A stretch of 64,000 bases of DNA, taken from assembly GCA_021816925.1 (NCBI GenBank), contig JAKAWQ010000006.1, forward strand, positions 1 through 64,000. The letters are read 5' to 3'. This document shows positions 17,415-26,463 of this stretch, one piece after another (the stretch's first letter is position 1; each line of letters opens with the position of its first letter). The notes below the pieces were generated by a model. It saw only the letters and a program-made list of their open reading frames with translations. It searched no databases and was not told the DNA's origin. The translations under genes and the position numbers were made by a program. This DNA is from Pseudomonadota bacterium (lineage in GTDB: Bacteria > Pseudomonadota > Alphaproteobacteria > Acetobacterales > Acetobacteraceae).

Positions 17415-17849
17415 TCAGTCCACGAGCGCGGAAGCAGCCGCGGAGGGAGCGCGGCGGAGTACTCCCTGGAGGTCCACGGCCCCCGCTACCGTGTTGGAGA
17501 TCGTGCCGAACTTGCGGATATTTTCGTGCATCAGCGCGAGACGGCGGTCCGTCTCATCGGTTTCGATCAGCATCTCGTAGTCGATCCGCACGATTCTCGG
17601 CGGCCTGTCCTCACGGACGCCGGAAAGACGCACCTCGGCGCCTGAAAAGCGGAAAGAAAGGATCGGCGCCACGCGCTCCAGGTTCTTGAGCATACAGGCC
17701 GCCACGGCGGCAAGCAGGAGTTCGGCCGGGTTGAAGGCATCCTTTCGCCCGGCAGGATCCGTGTCCATGACGAGTTCCGCTTCCTTGCAGCGCGCCAGGG
17801 CCGCATGAGAGTCGTGGCGCTGAGCCCGCACCGAGTAATGAAGCGTCAT
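17415..17849 (-). CDS. OsmC-family protein
   Basis: 144 residues from ATG 17849 (MTLHYSVRAQRHDSHAALAR). The longer upstream frame overlaps the HiPIP gene and is not convincing. The family core is FNPAELLLAAVAACMLKNLER, with one of the two peroxidatic cysteines (AACM) on the central helix. The second conserved Cys of OsmC/Ohr, which in Ohr sits further downstream, is not apparent, so thiol-peroxidase activity is doubtful. It lies 34 bases after the HiPIP stop on the same strand and may be the last gene of the tetrathionate-reductase-like operon. Confidence 0.85.
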   Translation of the reverse strand: MTLHYSVRAQRHDSHAALARCKEAELVMDTDPAGRKDAFNPAELLLAAVAACMLKNLERVAPILSFRFSGAEVRLSGVREDRPPRIVRIDYEMLIETDETDRRLALMHENIRKFGTISNTVAGAVDLQGVLRRAPSAAASALVD

Positions 17850-17883
17850 CCCCGGTTCCTCTTTCTCGCGCCGTGCGGGCTGC

Positions 17884-18165
17884 TCAGCAGGAATTGGTCG
17901 GATTGCGGTCCTGCCAGGCGACACAATAGCCGTGCGGGCTGACCACGCCGGCAACCACGGTACAATGGTCGGCGCCGCCTGGGGCAGCGGCGTGCAGGAA
18001 ATGCGAACAAGTCACACAGGATTTCTCGCCGAGTGGCTCGTCGCGATAATGTAGCGCCGCCTTCGGCAAAGTTCCGAATGCCGCCCGGGCCACCGCGCCG
18101 AGCGGAGCGAACACGAGCCCCGCCGCGGCTGCCAGGCGGGCAAGCAGGTCGCGCCGGGCGATCAT
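17884..18165 (-). CDS. High-potential iron-sulfur protein (HiPIP)-like, exported
   Basis: 93 residues with a twin-arginine-like leader (MIARRDLLARLAAAAG). The mature part has four cysteines in the HiPIP order: SCVTC, then C in DHCTVV, then YCVAW, with aromatic residues around the last one. HiPIPs are periplasmic one-electron carriers holding a [4Fe-4S] cluster. Its ATG overlaps the TorD stop by four bases. This suggests electron transfer to or from the molybdoenzyme encoded in the same operon. Confidence 0.85.
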   Translation of the reverse strand: MIARRDLLARLAAAAGLVFAPLGAVARAAFGTLPKAALHYRDEPLGEKSCVTCSHFLHAAAPGGADHCTVVAGVVSPHGYCVAWQDRNPTNSC

Positions 18166-18776
18166 GAAACAGCCTCCTCGGCCGAGGCGCCGCTTACCTC
18201 CTCCGGTTCGGGGAAAGCGTCCCGGACATCCGCTGCGAATTCGGCGAGACCTTCGCCGACCAGCCCGATATAGCGGCTTTCCGAAAGTGTGAGCAGTTCG
18301 GCGAGAAGATCGATCCAGCCGCCGAAGTACCCCGCCAGAAAGCCGCGTACCGCAGCCGGACCGGCCGGCTCTCCGGCGGCCGCTTCGAGCAGGCCGGCGA
18401 GAAAGGCAAGCACAAACCCCGCATGATCGAGCGGGCGGTTGGGGCCGGCGATCAGCGGATCCGCCCCGAGGGTCGCCGGATCGAAGCCGACCGCGTCGTA
18501 CCACGGGCGCAGCACATCACCGCCGTCATAGCGAGGCGGCGGAAAATGCCAGAACTCCTCAAGCCGTTCGCCGCGTCCAAGTACATGGGCGTAAGGCGGG
18601 ATGTAACATCCGGACTGCGGCACGCAGAGGAAGTCATAAAAATCCTGCCGCGCCCGCTCGAGTTCGAGCGGCGTGCCTGCCGCCGGCGCAAGCGCCGCGA
18701 GCAGCGCTGCGTCAGGTGGAGCAAGCAGCATCCGCGCCGCCGCGCCGGCGCGCGCCGCCAGCGTTACCTCAGGCAT
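18162..18776 (-). CDS. TorD/DmsD-family molybdoenzyme chaperone
   Basis: 204 residues from ATG 18776, overlapping the catalytic-subunit stop by eight bases. It has an all-alpha TorD-like composition, with the early LERARQDFYDFLCVPQSGCY and the mid-protein segment ending PLDHAGFVLAFLAGLL, where PxDHxxxxL is the family hallmark (normally near ExDHxxxxL). It should bind the Tat leader or apoenzyme of TtrA during cofactor insertion. The reading frame extends further upstream but only as a shadow of the ttrA gene. Confidence 0.85.
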   Translation of the reverse strand: MPEVTLAARAGAAARMLLAPPDAALLAALAPAAGTPLELERARQDFYDFLCVPQSGCYIPPYAHVLGRGERLEEFWHFPPPRYDGGDVLRPWYDAVGFDPATLGADPLIAGPNRPLDHAGFVLAFLAGLLEAAAGEPAGPAAVRGFLAGYFGGWIDLLAELLTLSESRYIGLVGEGLAEFAADVRDAFPEPEEVSGASAEEAVS

Positions 18777-21700
18777 GGGCGGCCACCTTTTCGATGCGCG
18801 CGCGCGTGTTGAAGAACACGACACTGCCGCCGGTGAGATCCATGAGCGACATCTGCCAGACATCCGGATCCCGCCGCATGACGGGATTGAGGTGGATGCC
18901 GACCCGACGCACCTTGTCCCCGGCAACCCGCTTGCCGCCGACGCTGTAGTTGGTGGCGCCGTAGCCCCAGTGCCCGTAGCCGACATTGAACGCGATCACG
19001 CCGGGGCGCACGCCTTCCACCACCACCGCCCGGCCGCGCCGCCGGCCTTCCGGCGTTATCACAGAGATCCAGTCACCGTTGCGGACGCCGAGTTTCGCCG
19101 CGTCGGATACCGCCATGCGCACGCCGTTCTCCGGCATGATTTCGCGCAGCGCATAGTTCGACGCAAGCCGCGAGTGGGTCTGCAGTGCCCCCTTCAAGGT
19201 GATGATGGTGAACGGCCACACCTTCGGATTGTCGAGCTGATCGAGCGGCTTGCCGAGCGCGGTGGCGGGCGGCACCCAGCGCGTGGTGCCGTGAAAATAG
19301 GCGCCGGTCATGCTGTTCCGCGTGGTCCCCGTCTCTTCCGCATAGAAGTGCAAGGGCTTCGTGAACCGCCAGGTGAGCTTCTCACCCTCCCGACCGGCAC
19401 TGGCAGGCTGGAACCGCCCGCCTCGCACCATGACGCCCAGCACGGCGGGCCACTCCTCGGGCTTGAGCGAGGAGCCAAATTCCTTCTGGAACGGCGCCAG
19501 ATCGGCGATCGCGATTTCCTCGGCCGTGGCCGCCGGCACAACGTCGTTGCCCACGCCCTTGGTGTAGGCAAGATTGGCGGTCGCCTTCAGATACCAATCC
19601 TCGCGCCGGTCGAGCGGCCAGTATTTCCCTTCGGAATCGGGGACGCCCTTCTTGCCGTAGCCCGGCATGCCGATGCGTTTGGCGACATCGATCAGGAACT
19701 CCTCCATGGCCATGTGCCGCCCGTCCTTGGTCTTGGCGGTGAGGCTCACGACCGGCCAGCGGAGCCCCGTGCCCTTGGTGAGCGTGGTCGGATAGGTATC
19801 GACGTGGCACCAGCTTTCGAGGAAGCTCACGTCCGGAAGGATGTAATCGGCGTACATGCTGGTATCGCCGACGACGATGTCGGAGGCGATGATCAGCGGG
19901 ATGTTCTTCGGATCCTTGACCGCGGCAACGAATTCCGGGTTCCCCTGGCTCGGCACGCTGTAGAGCGGCGTTGCCTTGTGCCAGATCAGGATATCCACGC
20001 CGTACGGATAACGGGAAACCGCCGAGGGCAGCGTTTCCGTGTACACGGCAAAGCTCAACGGGAACCAAGGCCGCTTGGCCGGATATGGGTTCTTGCCCGC
20101 GGCGACCTTGACGCGGTACTCGCTGCTGTCCTCGTAACGAACGCCTTCACGATTGATGATCACACCGAATGCCGCACCCGCGGCTTCGGGCACTGCCATG
20201 ACGTTGTAGCGGCCTTTCTTGACGTCGTAGCCGCCGCCGCCGGTGGCGAGGCCGCCGGTGTGGTTCAGGTTGCCGACGAGGAGATTGAGCAGCATCACGG
20301 CGACGCCGTTGTAGTAGCCGTTCGGATGCTTGACAGGACCGCGATACATGGTGCTGACCGCGCGAGGGCCGTGCGAGGTGAACTCTCGGGCAAGCTCGAT
20401 GATGCGCGCCTCCGGCACCCCCGAGATCGCCGCATACTCTGCGATCGTGTGCTCCTCCGCCGCCTCGCGCAACAGACGGAAGGCCGTCTTGACGGCGATG
20501 CCGTTCACCTCCCCGGAGTACTCGATCGCCGCGCGCGCCACCCCCGCGGCCTCAGCCGGCGCTCCGCTCGCCGCGTCGATCACCACGCGGTCCTCCACCC
20601 CGACCGCCGCTGGCTTGCCGAGCCCTGCGAGTTCGGCAGTGAGCAAATGGCGCGCCTTGGGGTGCTTCGGATCAACGATGACGAGATGGCTTGCGTCCGT
20701 GAAGGAAAGCTCCCCAGCCGCCTCCGCCGCCTTGAGCGTCGGGCAGGCGAGATTGGTCGCGTTGTAGCGCTTGTTCTCGATGATCCAGCGGATCATGCCC
20801 ATCGCCAGCGCCCCGTCCGTTCCCGGCTCGATCGGGATCCAGTTCGCGCGATCGCCGATCACGCCGCCGCGGCTGAGCAACGGATCGATCACCACGTACC
20901 TCAATCCGTCCGGCCGCGCCCGCGCCTCGGCGGCGAATTTGCCCTGGGTCTGCATCGGGAAGTTGGCGTCCCCCGGCTGCGTGCCCCAGTACATGATGAA
21001 CTTTGCCTCGCGCACGTCGGGCTGCGTCATGTTGACGCCGGGATACACATGGCGGGTGGCGACGTGGTGGCTCAATTCGCATTCATTGACGTGATCGAAG
21101 ACGTTCACGCTACCAAAGCTGTGCACGAAGCGTTGCGCGAACAGCATGCGGCTGCCAACGATCCGGCCGCCCTGGAACACGAGACCGTTGGTACGGTGGC
21201 CGAGTTCCGGTGCTTTCGGGTCCATCAGCTCGCCCCGCTTGGCGTAAAGGCCGCGGAAGCCGAGTACCTCGATGTCCTTGCTGGCCGGATCGCCGGTGTC
21301 GGCGAAGATCTTGCCGCCATCCGAGACCTCGGTGATCAGCCGCTCCCAGGAGATCGGCTGCCATTGCCCGCTGCCGCGCGCGCCTTTGCGCTTCAGAGGC
21401 ACCAGCACGCGATAGGGATCGTAGGCGCTCTGGATCCCGGTATTGCCGCGCGCGCAGACCGTGCCCGGCAGGCGCGCGGTTTCGATCATCGGCGTGCTCA
21501 CGGGCGCGTAGTCGCTCAACGTGTTCGGATGATACGGGTTGCCGATGATGCGCTGGATCCGCCCGGTGGCGCGGTCGATTTTTACCTGGAGGCCGCATTC
21601 GCTGTGGCACTGGAGATCGACGGTGTGCCGGAGCGTCCATTGCGGGTTGGCCTTGAGGGCACCTGTCTTCGTATCGCGCAGCCATTCCGGAGTACTGGCA

Positions 21701-21840
21701 TTGCCATAGACCGGATGCAGCGCCTTCCGTCCGCGATTGGTGATCGGGATCATTTCCACGAGGCGGCCGGCGAAGCCTGCGGTTCCGGCGCCGATGCCGG
21801 CGGCGGCGGCGATGGCGAGAATTCCACGACGTTCGAGCAT
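18769..21840 (-). CDS. ttrA: Tetrathionate reductase-like molybdopterin catalytic subunit
   Basis: 1023 residues from ATG 21840 with an export leader (MLERRGILAIAAAAG). The N-terminal region follows TtrA closely: GRKALHP, then the iron-sulfur segment with Cys78, Cys82 and Cys129 (ARGN after it), GNPYHPNT and RKGARGSGQWQPISW. The usual first cysteine of the CxxCxxxC motif is Asp75 here. A candidate Mo ligand is Cys254 (NECELSHH). The C-terminal domain is a molydopterin dinucleotide-binding domain (HSRLASNYALREIMPENG). It would reduce tetrathionate or a related sulfur oxyanion in the periplasm. Gene order B-C-A equals Salmonella ttr, but no ttrRS is present. Other DMSO-reductase family substrates cannot be excluded. 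Confidence 0.8.
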   Translation of the reverse strand: MLERRGILAIAAAAGIGAGTAGFAGRLVEMIPITNRGRKALHPVYGNASTPEWLRDTKTGALKANPQWTLRHTVDLQCHSECGLQVKIDRATGRIQRIIGNPYHPNTLSDYAPVSTPMIETARLPGTVCARGNTGIQSAYDPYRVLVPLKRKGARGSGQWQPISWERLITEVSDGGKIFADTGDPASKDIEVLGFRGLYAKRGELMDPKAPELGHRTNGLVFQGGRIVGSRMLFAQRFVHSFGSVNVFDHVNECELSHHVATRHVYPGVNMTQPDVREAKFIMYWGTQPGDANFPMQTQGKFAAEARARPDGLRYVVIDPLLSRGGVIGDRANWIPIEPGTDGALAMGMIRWIIENKRYNATNLACPTLKAAEAAGELSFTDASHLVIVDPKHPKARHLLTAELAGLGKPAAVGVEDRVVIDAASGAPAEAAGVARAAIEYSGEVNGIAVKTAFRLLREAAEEHTIAEYAAISGVPEARIIELAREFTSHGPRAVSTMYRGPVKHPNGYYNGVAVMLLNLLVGNLNHTGGLATGGGGYDVKKGRYNVMAVPEAAGAAFGVIINREGVRYEDSSEYRVKVAAGKNPYPAKRPWFPLSFAVYTETLPSAVSRYPYGVDILIWHKATPLYSVPSQGNPEFVAAVKDPKNIPLIIASDIVVGDTSMYADYILPDVSFLESWCHVDTYPTTLTKGTGLRWPVVSLTAKTKDGRHMAMEEFLIDVAKRIGMPGYGKKGVPDSEGKYWPLDRREDWYLKATANLAYTKGVGNDVVPAATAEEIAIADLAPFQKEFGSSLKPEEWPAVLGVMVRGGRFQPASAGREGEKLTWRFTKPLHFYAEETGTTRNSMTGAYFHGTTRWVPPATALGKPLDQLDNPKVWPFTIITLKGALQTHSRLASNYALREIMPENGVRMAVSDAAKLGVRNGDWISVITPEGRRRGRAVVVEGVRPGVIAFNVGYGHWGYGATNYSVGGKRVAGDKVRRVGIHLNPVMRRDPDVWQMSLMDLTGGSVVFFNTRARIEKVAAHA

Positions 21841-21844
21841 GAGC

Positions 21845-23011
21845 TTATGCCTTGCCGGAGGTTGCGGATGGCCGTGGGGTGGCGGCGAGCAGGGCGGCAA
21901 GGAAGCCGCCCACGAGAAGCAGGCTCACGCCGCTGTACCAGAACGCCGCGAAATTCGTGTGGAAGGCGTAATAGCCGGCGCCGCTGCGATTGATCGCCTC
22001 GCCGCCGAGCACGATGCCGATACGCGCAGCGTAGCTGCCCCACATCGCGCCGATGCAGGCAGCCGCTTGCGCGAGGACCGAACGGCCGAGCGGCGTGATC
22101 AGCGCCACGATCGGCACGATCAGGCCGGCGAAGGTCCAGTTCCAGAAAATCTGCTCGGCATAGGGCCCCATGAAAAGATTGGCCGCGCGCAGCTCCTCTT
22201 CAGTGCCGAAACGCCCGATCCACCACATCCAGCCGTACCAGACGAGGCCGCAGAGAGCGAAGGCGATCACCGCTGTCCAACGGTGATGGGCGCGCGGCGC
22301 GATCCATGTGCCACTCGCCAGCCAGCCGAGGAGCGGCACGATGGCAAGCATCATCGTCGCGGCAGCACCGATTCCGCTGGCCAGGAACAGCAACGCCTCG
22401 GCCGGCGAATTCCAGACCGGCACGCCGTGTTCGTTCATCAAAAACACGGCCGAATAGAGTGGCCCGAAGAGGCCAAGGAACGCCATCACCACCAGCACGA
22501 CGCGCGCGAAGAAGGGGCTGTCGAACACGCTGTAGAAACGACTCCAGAGCGTGAAGAAATCGGCGAGCTCGCGCCAGGGCGAGGAAAGCCGGCCGATCTC
22601 TGCCGCCAGCCGCTCCCTCGGCATCGACTGGAAACTCAGCCACCATGCGAGAACAAGGAAGAGCGGTAGCAGGATGATGCCGTATTTGATGATGGCGGTG
22701 TCCCAGGTGAACCAGCCGAGATAGTAGCCGTAGATCAGCCGCCCCGGCTGCTCGACCTCCGCCAGGATATTCACAAAGCCGCCGATGATGAGCGCGGCGA
22801 CGAGCGGGAGTGTGAAGCGGTGCTCCACGCGCTCGCGGTTGCCGCGCCAGGCATTGATCGCCCAGATCAACGCAAGCCCGCCGACAATCCCGAGCGCCCA
22901 GGAATAGTTGGCGAACAGAATCGAGAAGGGCCGCTGGTGGACGACGTTGTAAAGCTCCGTCATTGACCGCAGCGGTGGCACGAACTGAGGCGTGGTGAGC
23001 GGATTAGACAT
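21845..23011 (-). CDS. ttrC: NrfD/PsrC-type membrane anchor subunit
   Basis: 388 residues with about nine predicted membrane helices and the NrfD look: FSILFANYSWALGIVGGLAL near the start, YGYYLGWFTWDTAIIKYG in the middle and WNWTFAGLIVPIVALITPLG late. It would take electrons from quinol and pass them to the iron-sulfur subunit. Its start overlaps the ttrB stop by eight bases, and ttrA begins four bases after its end. Confidence 0.85.
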   Translation of the reverse strand: MSNPLTTPQFVPPLRSMTELYNVVHQRPFSILFANYSWALGIVGGLALIWAINAWRGNRERVEHRFTLPLVAALIIGGFVNILAEVEQPGRLIYGYYLGWFTWDTAIIKYGIILLPLFLVLAWWLSFQSMPRERLAAEIGRLSSPWRELADFFTLWSRFYSVFDSPFFARVVLVVMAFLGLFGPLYSAVFLMNEHGVPVWNSPAEALLFLASGIGAAATMMLAIVPLLGWLASGTWIAPRAHHRWTAVIAFALCGLVWYGWMWWIGRFGTEEELRAANLFMGPYAEQIFWNWTFAGLIVPIVALITPLGRSVLAQAAACIGAMWGSYAARIGIVLGGEAINRSGAGYYAFHTNFAAFWYSGVSLLLVGGFLAALLAATPRPSATSGKA

Positions 23012-23939
23012 GGCTCGCCTCCTTGCTCACGGAAATGCTCCACTGGCCCTCGGGTCGGCCCGCATCCGTCTGCTCGACCGACCAAAGGGTTGGATTACCG
23101 GGCGGGTTGTTCTGCAGCTCGGTGGTCAGCCCGATGTAATAGACGCGCGGCTCGTTGCCTGTGTACGGCTTCAACTGCTGCACCGGCTCCGTCAGCACCT
23201 GGCGTGTCATCGGATCGTTCGGGTCGTTGAGGTCGCCGAACTGGCGTGCGCCGCCGACGCAGGTCTCGACGCAAGCGGGCAGCAGCCCCTGATCGACCCG
23301 TTGGGAACAGAACGTGCACTTGTTCGCGGTTTTGGTGACGGGGTCGATGAAGCGCGCGTCGTACGGGCAGGCATTCACGCAGGCGCCGCACCCCCAGCAG
23401 CGATCGTAGTCAATCTCGACGATGCCGTCCTGCCGCTGCCAAGTGGCACCGGCCGGACACACCTCGATGCAGGATGGCCGTTCGCAATGGTTGCAGAGCC
23501 GGGGCAGGAACGCGCGGCGCGTATCGGGATAGGTGCCGAGCTCGACATCCGGCACCCAGGTCCGGAACACGCCCTCGGGCACGTTGTTCTCGAACTTGCA
23601 AGCGACCGTGCAGGCCTGGCAGCCGATGCACTTGCGGAGGTCGATCAGCATGCCCCAGCGCTTGCCGGCAAAGCCCTCTCGAGCGAGCGCGCCGTCCTTG
23701 ATGGTATAGGCATAGACCGAACGGTCATGCGCGATCTCGTAGTCCTGGCCGGCCGGCGTGATCGAGGTCGGGTCGAGCCCAAGACTGAACTCCGCGACGG
23801 GGGCAGGCGCCGCCTCCGCCTTGGTCGGAAGTGCCGCTGCCGCCACGGCCGCAACCGCCGCCGCCCCTCCGCCGCCGAGGCCGCGCAGGAACGTTCGCCT
23901 GCCGGCTATTCGTCGTATTTCGTTGCTGTCGTCGGTCAT
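23004..23939 (-). CDS. ttrB: Iron-sulfur electron-transfer subunit (four [4Fe-4S] clusters), Tat-exported
   Basis: 311 residues from ATG 23939 with a Tat leader (RRTFLRGLGGGG). Sixteen cysteines are arranged as CIGCQACTVAC, CNHCERPSCIEVC, CWGCGACVNAC and CTFCSQ...CVETC, the DmsB/TtrB/NrfC pattern. It carries electrons from the NrfD-type anchor to the molybdenum subunit. It is the first gene of the operon; the perfect FNR box lies about 113 bases upstream of the ATG. Confidence 0.87.
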   Translation of the reverse strand: MTDDSNEIRRIAGRRTFLRGLGGGGAAAVAAVAAAALPTKAEAAPAPVAEFSLGLDPTSITPAGQDYEIAHDRSVYAYTIKDGALAREGFAGKRWGMLIDLRKCIGCQACTVACKFENNVPEGVFRTWVPDVELGTYPDTRRAFLPRLCNHCERPSCIEVCPAGATWQRQDGIVEIDYDRCWGCGACVNACPYDARFIDPVTKTANKCTFCSQRVDQGLLPACVETCVGGARQFGDLNDPNDPMTRQVLTEPVQQLKPYTGNEPRVYYIGLTTELQNNPPGNPTLWSVEQTDAGRPEGQWSISVSKEASHV

Positions 23940-24045
23940 CGCCGCCTCGCGTCTCCGATGTCCAGGCCGATCGGACCCACCCGTCGCTCCCCGGCCGTGT
24001 ACGCCCGAGGAAGACCGTAGCGTAGGCATGTCTCCGACCTGCGCC

Positions 24046-24059
24046 TTGATCTAGATCAA
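24046..24059. promoter_or_regulatory. Perfect FNR/Anr box between the ttr-like operon and a cytochrome c gene
   Basis: TTGATCTAGATCAA is a fully palindromic match to the FNR consensus. It sits in the divergent promoter region, 107 bases from ttrB and 77 bases from the cytochrome ATG (edge to start), so it could serve either or both. Confidence 0.88.
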
Positions 24060-24135
24060 GGACTTGTTCGCCCCTTGAGGATTAATAATTCCGTTGTTCT
24101 TGGATAATTCGCTGGCGCGGGAGGCGCTCGTCATC

Positions 24136-24558
24136 ATGCGACCGGTCTTGCGAACGCTGTCCTTGAGTTTGCTTATCGGCGCCGCCGGCGCTGCCGCCGC
24201 GGCAATCGGCGAGGGACCCGTTCTTCCTGGCGCATCGGCGGCACCGCCTCCGACGAGCTTCAGCCGGCAGGTCCTGCCGATCCTCGAGCAGCGTTGCGTG
24301 GTGTGCCACAGCCCGAGCGGCGTCGGCTACAAGGCAATCGGCCTGGATCTCCGAAGCTACGAGGGGGTCATGGCCGGCTCCATCTATGGGGTTGCTGTCA
24401 TCCCCAGGCACCCGGAGCTCAGCCCGCTGATCGCGGTGATCCAGAAGAACCGGGCATCCTTCAAAAACCTCAAGATGCCGCCTCTCGGAAAATTGCTTTC
24501 GCCGGCCGAGACCGACATGATCGGCCGGTGGATCGCAGAGGGAGCAAAGGACAATTAG
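24136..24558 (+). CDS. Exported single-haem c-type cytochrome
   Basis: 140 residues from ATG 24136 with a signal peptide (VLRTLSLSLLIGAAGAAAAA). One haem-binding motif, CVVCH, is followed by GVGYKAIGLDLRSYEGVMAG and the late methionine region NLKMPP, the probable axial ligand. The layout is that of planctomycete-type/PSCyt1-like small cytochromes that read VLPILEQRCVVCH. It probably works as a periplasmic electron carrier near the divergent reductase. The upstream ATG at 24094 is less likely because it delays the leader. Confidence 0.82.
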   Translation: MRPVLRTLSLSLLIGAAGAAAAAIGEGPVLPGASAAPPPTSFSRQVLPILEQRCVVCHSPSGVGYKAIGLDLRSYEGVMAGSIYGVAVIPRHPELSPLIAVIQKNRASFKNLKMPPLGKLLSPAETDMIGRWIAEGAKDN

Positions 24559-24572
24559 ACCCCCCTTTCCGG

Positions 24573-24758
24573 TTAGCCTGACCGTGCCCTGAAGGACGCA
24601 GATTTGTGGCACACTCGCTCGAACAGATGCCCTGTAACCGTTGCAAACACGCACCAACAGGCGTCGCAGTGACAACGGCCGCGCTTATGCAGAGACCCCT
24701 CGACCTTGCCGATCCGCTGCTCGATCGGATTGACGTTTGAACTGTAGGGCGGGGGGAA
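24573..24758 (-). pseudogene. IS630-family transposase C-terminal remnant
   Basis: The minus strand reads PPPYSSNVNPIEQRIGKVEG, matching the conserved LPPYSPDxNPIEQ block that precedes the last catalytic acidic residue of IS630-type DDE transposases. It continues about 40 codons to TAA. The N-terminal two-thirds of the protein and the terminal inverted repeats are missing, so it cannot move. Confidence 0.75.
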
Positions 24759-24869
24759 TGACGTTGCCCCCCGCGTTCATTCGGTAGCGACCGGGGTCTG
24801 GCGGCTGCTGAACCGCATCCCATTTTTTGACCACGGGCTGGCCGGCTTTGGGCGTGCGGGTCAAGGTGG

Positions 24870-25305
24870 CCGAGCCTCCGGCGCCCGAAACATCAGCTCG
24901 ACAGCGCACCTATTGCCAATCGCACTGTGCCGCGGCGGAAGCCGTCGGCATGGCGGCAAAAACCGCTTGCAGCCATTTCGATGCATTGGGCAGCCGCTGC
25001 GTCGCGCTCCGCAACGATCACGGCGGCGCTTTCAAGGCCGGGCGGTTCCACAACCAGATTCGCTTCCGGGACATTACCCCGAGCCACGCCCTCGTCGGCG
25101 AATCCGAAACCGATGGTGTCGCCGAACACGTCTTCCGGACCCTCAAGGAGGGGATCGGCCATGGCCGCATCTTCCGGACGATCGGCCGGGTCCGCGCCGC
25201 CGTGCGCGACTCATCGCCCGATACAACGCATCCCGGCTCGCCGGAAAAAAAGCTTCCTGCATCCTGCCGGTGGTTGATCGGCCTGAAACGGGGCAGCCAT
25301 GAAGA
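24870..25305 (+). pseudogene. IS3/IS481-like transposase (rve integrase core) remnant with frameshift
   Basis: From about 25000 the frame reads CVALRNDHGGAFKAG, RFRDITPSHALVGE and DGVAEHVFRTLKEG, the DDE integrase core of IS3-type OrfB proteins. Near 25200 the homology moves to the next frame (LIARYNASRLAGKKA), equal to one deleted base. The N-terminus and the element ends are absent. The following 220 bases to the SMP-30 gene show nothing recognisable. With the IS630 scrap it marks a recombination-prone border between the anaerobic island and the catabolic cluster. Confidence 0.75.
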
Positions 25306-25524
25306 TCCCCGCTTCGCCCTGTCCTTTGTCCTGGAGACCAAGCGCGGTGCGGCGAGGACGTGTCCTCGCGGGCCGGCAGTCTCCATGACGGGCAGAACCG
25401 GATCGGCTCGGCCCGCGACGTGGTGGCGCTGCCCTCAGGAGCCAGGCTCAGCCGCCGGGCGCGGACTCGTTGCTCCGCGCACGGCTCTGTCCGTCCGGCC
25501 CCGCGTGCGGGGTGCGGGCCGGTG

Positions 25525-26463
25525 TTATCCGCCCGGTGCGCCTTGGGTGTTGACGTAGAGCGAGTAGAGGCCGTGGCTTGCCGCCATGAAGAGGCGGTTG
25601 CGCCAGCGGCCGCCGAAGCAGAGGTTGGCCGCGCGCTCGGGCAGGTGGATATGGCCGATCGGGCGGCCGTCGGGGTTGAAGATGCGCACGCCGTCGAGCG
25701 CCTCGGACATGCCCCAGCCGGCCCAGATGTTGCCGTCCGTGTCGCAGCGGATGCCGTCGGGCGTGCCCTCGGGGCCGGCATCGATCAGGATGCGCTTGTT
25801 GGCCAGAGTCGTTCCGTTGCCGGTCACGTCGAAGGCGAGGATGTGGCGCGGGGTGGAGCGTGATTCGACGACGTAGAGGTGCTTCTCGTCGGGCGAGAAG
25901 CAAAGCCCGTTGGGGGCAATCACGTCGGCGGTGGCGACGCGCGCCTGACCGGTTTCGGGATCGAGACGATAGAGGTTGGTCGGCAGCGACTGGGGCGCGC
26001 GGTGGCCCTCGTAATACCCGAGGATGCCGAAGGGCGGGTCGGTGAACCAGACGGAGCCGTCGGACTTGACCACGACATCGTTCGGCGAGTTGAGCGGCTT
26101 GCCCTCGAATTGGTCCATCAGGACGGTGATGGTGCCATCGTGCTCGGTGCGGGTGACGCGGCGGGAATCGTGCTCGCAGGTGACGAGCCGGCCCTGGCGG
26201 TCGCGCGTATTGCCGTTAGCGTTGTGGGAAGGCTTGCGGAAAACGCTGACCGCGCCGGTTTCCTCTTCCCACTTCATGACGCGGTTGTTCGGGATGTCGC
26301 TCCAGAGGAGGAAGCGGCCGTCGCCGAACCAGACCGGGCCCTCGGACCAGCGGCAGCCGTCGGCGAGGCGTTCGACGGAGGCGAGCGGCAGGCGGTACTT
26401 GGCGAAGGAGGCATCGAGCAGCTCGACGGCGGCGTCGGGGTAACGAAGATTGAGCGTGGACAT
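25525..26463 (-). CDS. SMP-30/gluconolactonase-type six-bladed propeller hydrolase
   Basis: 312 residues, cytosolic (no signal peptide). The family marks are CRWSEGPVWFGDGRFLLWSD with the metal-binding Glu (EGP), SPNDVVVKSDGSVWFTDPPFG with the Asn ligand, and PDGIRCDTDGNIWAGWG with the catalytic Asp. It hydrolyses sugar or other lactones with a divalent metal. Its ATG overlaps the upstream aldolase stop (ATGA), so the two are translationally coupled and probably act in one pathway. Confidence 0.9.
   Translation of the reverse strand: MSTLNLRYPDAAVELLDASFAKYRLPLASVERLADGCRWSEGPVWFGDGRFLLWSDIPNNRVMKWEEETGAVSVFRKPSHNANGNTRDRQGRLVTCEHDSRRVTRTEHDGTITVLMDQFEGKPLNSPNDVVVKSDGSVWFTDPPFGILGYYEGHRAPQSLPTNLYRLDPETGQARVATADVIAPNGLCFSPDEKHLYVVESRSTPRHILAFDVTGNGTTLANKRILIDAGPEGTPDGIRCDTDGNIWAGWGMSEALDGVRIFNPDGRPIGHIHLPERAANLCFGGRWRNRLFMAASHGLYSLYVNTQGAPGG

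Noticed and set aside
18673-21993. 1106-codon open frame on the plus strand
   Set aside because: It is antisense to ttrA with high His/Arg/Asp content; the minus strand has a complete molybdoenzyme.
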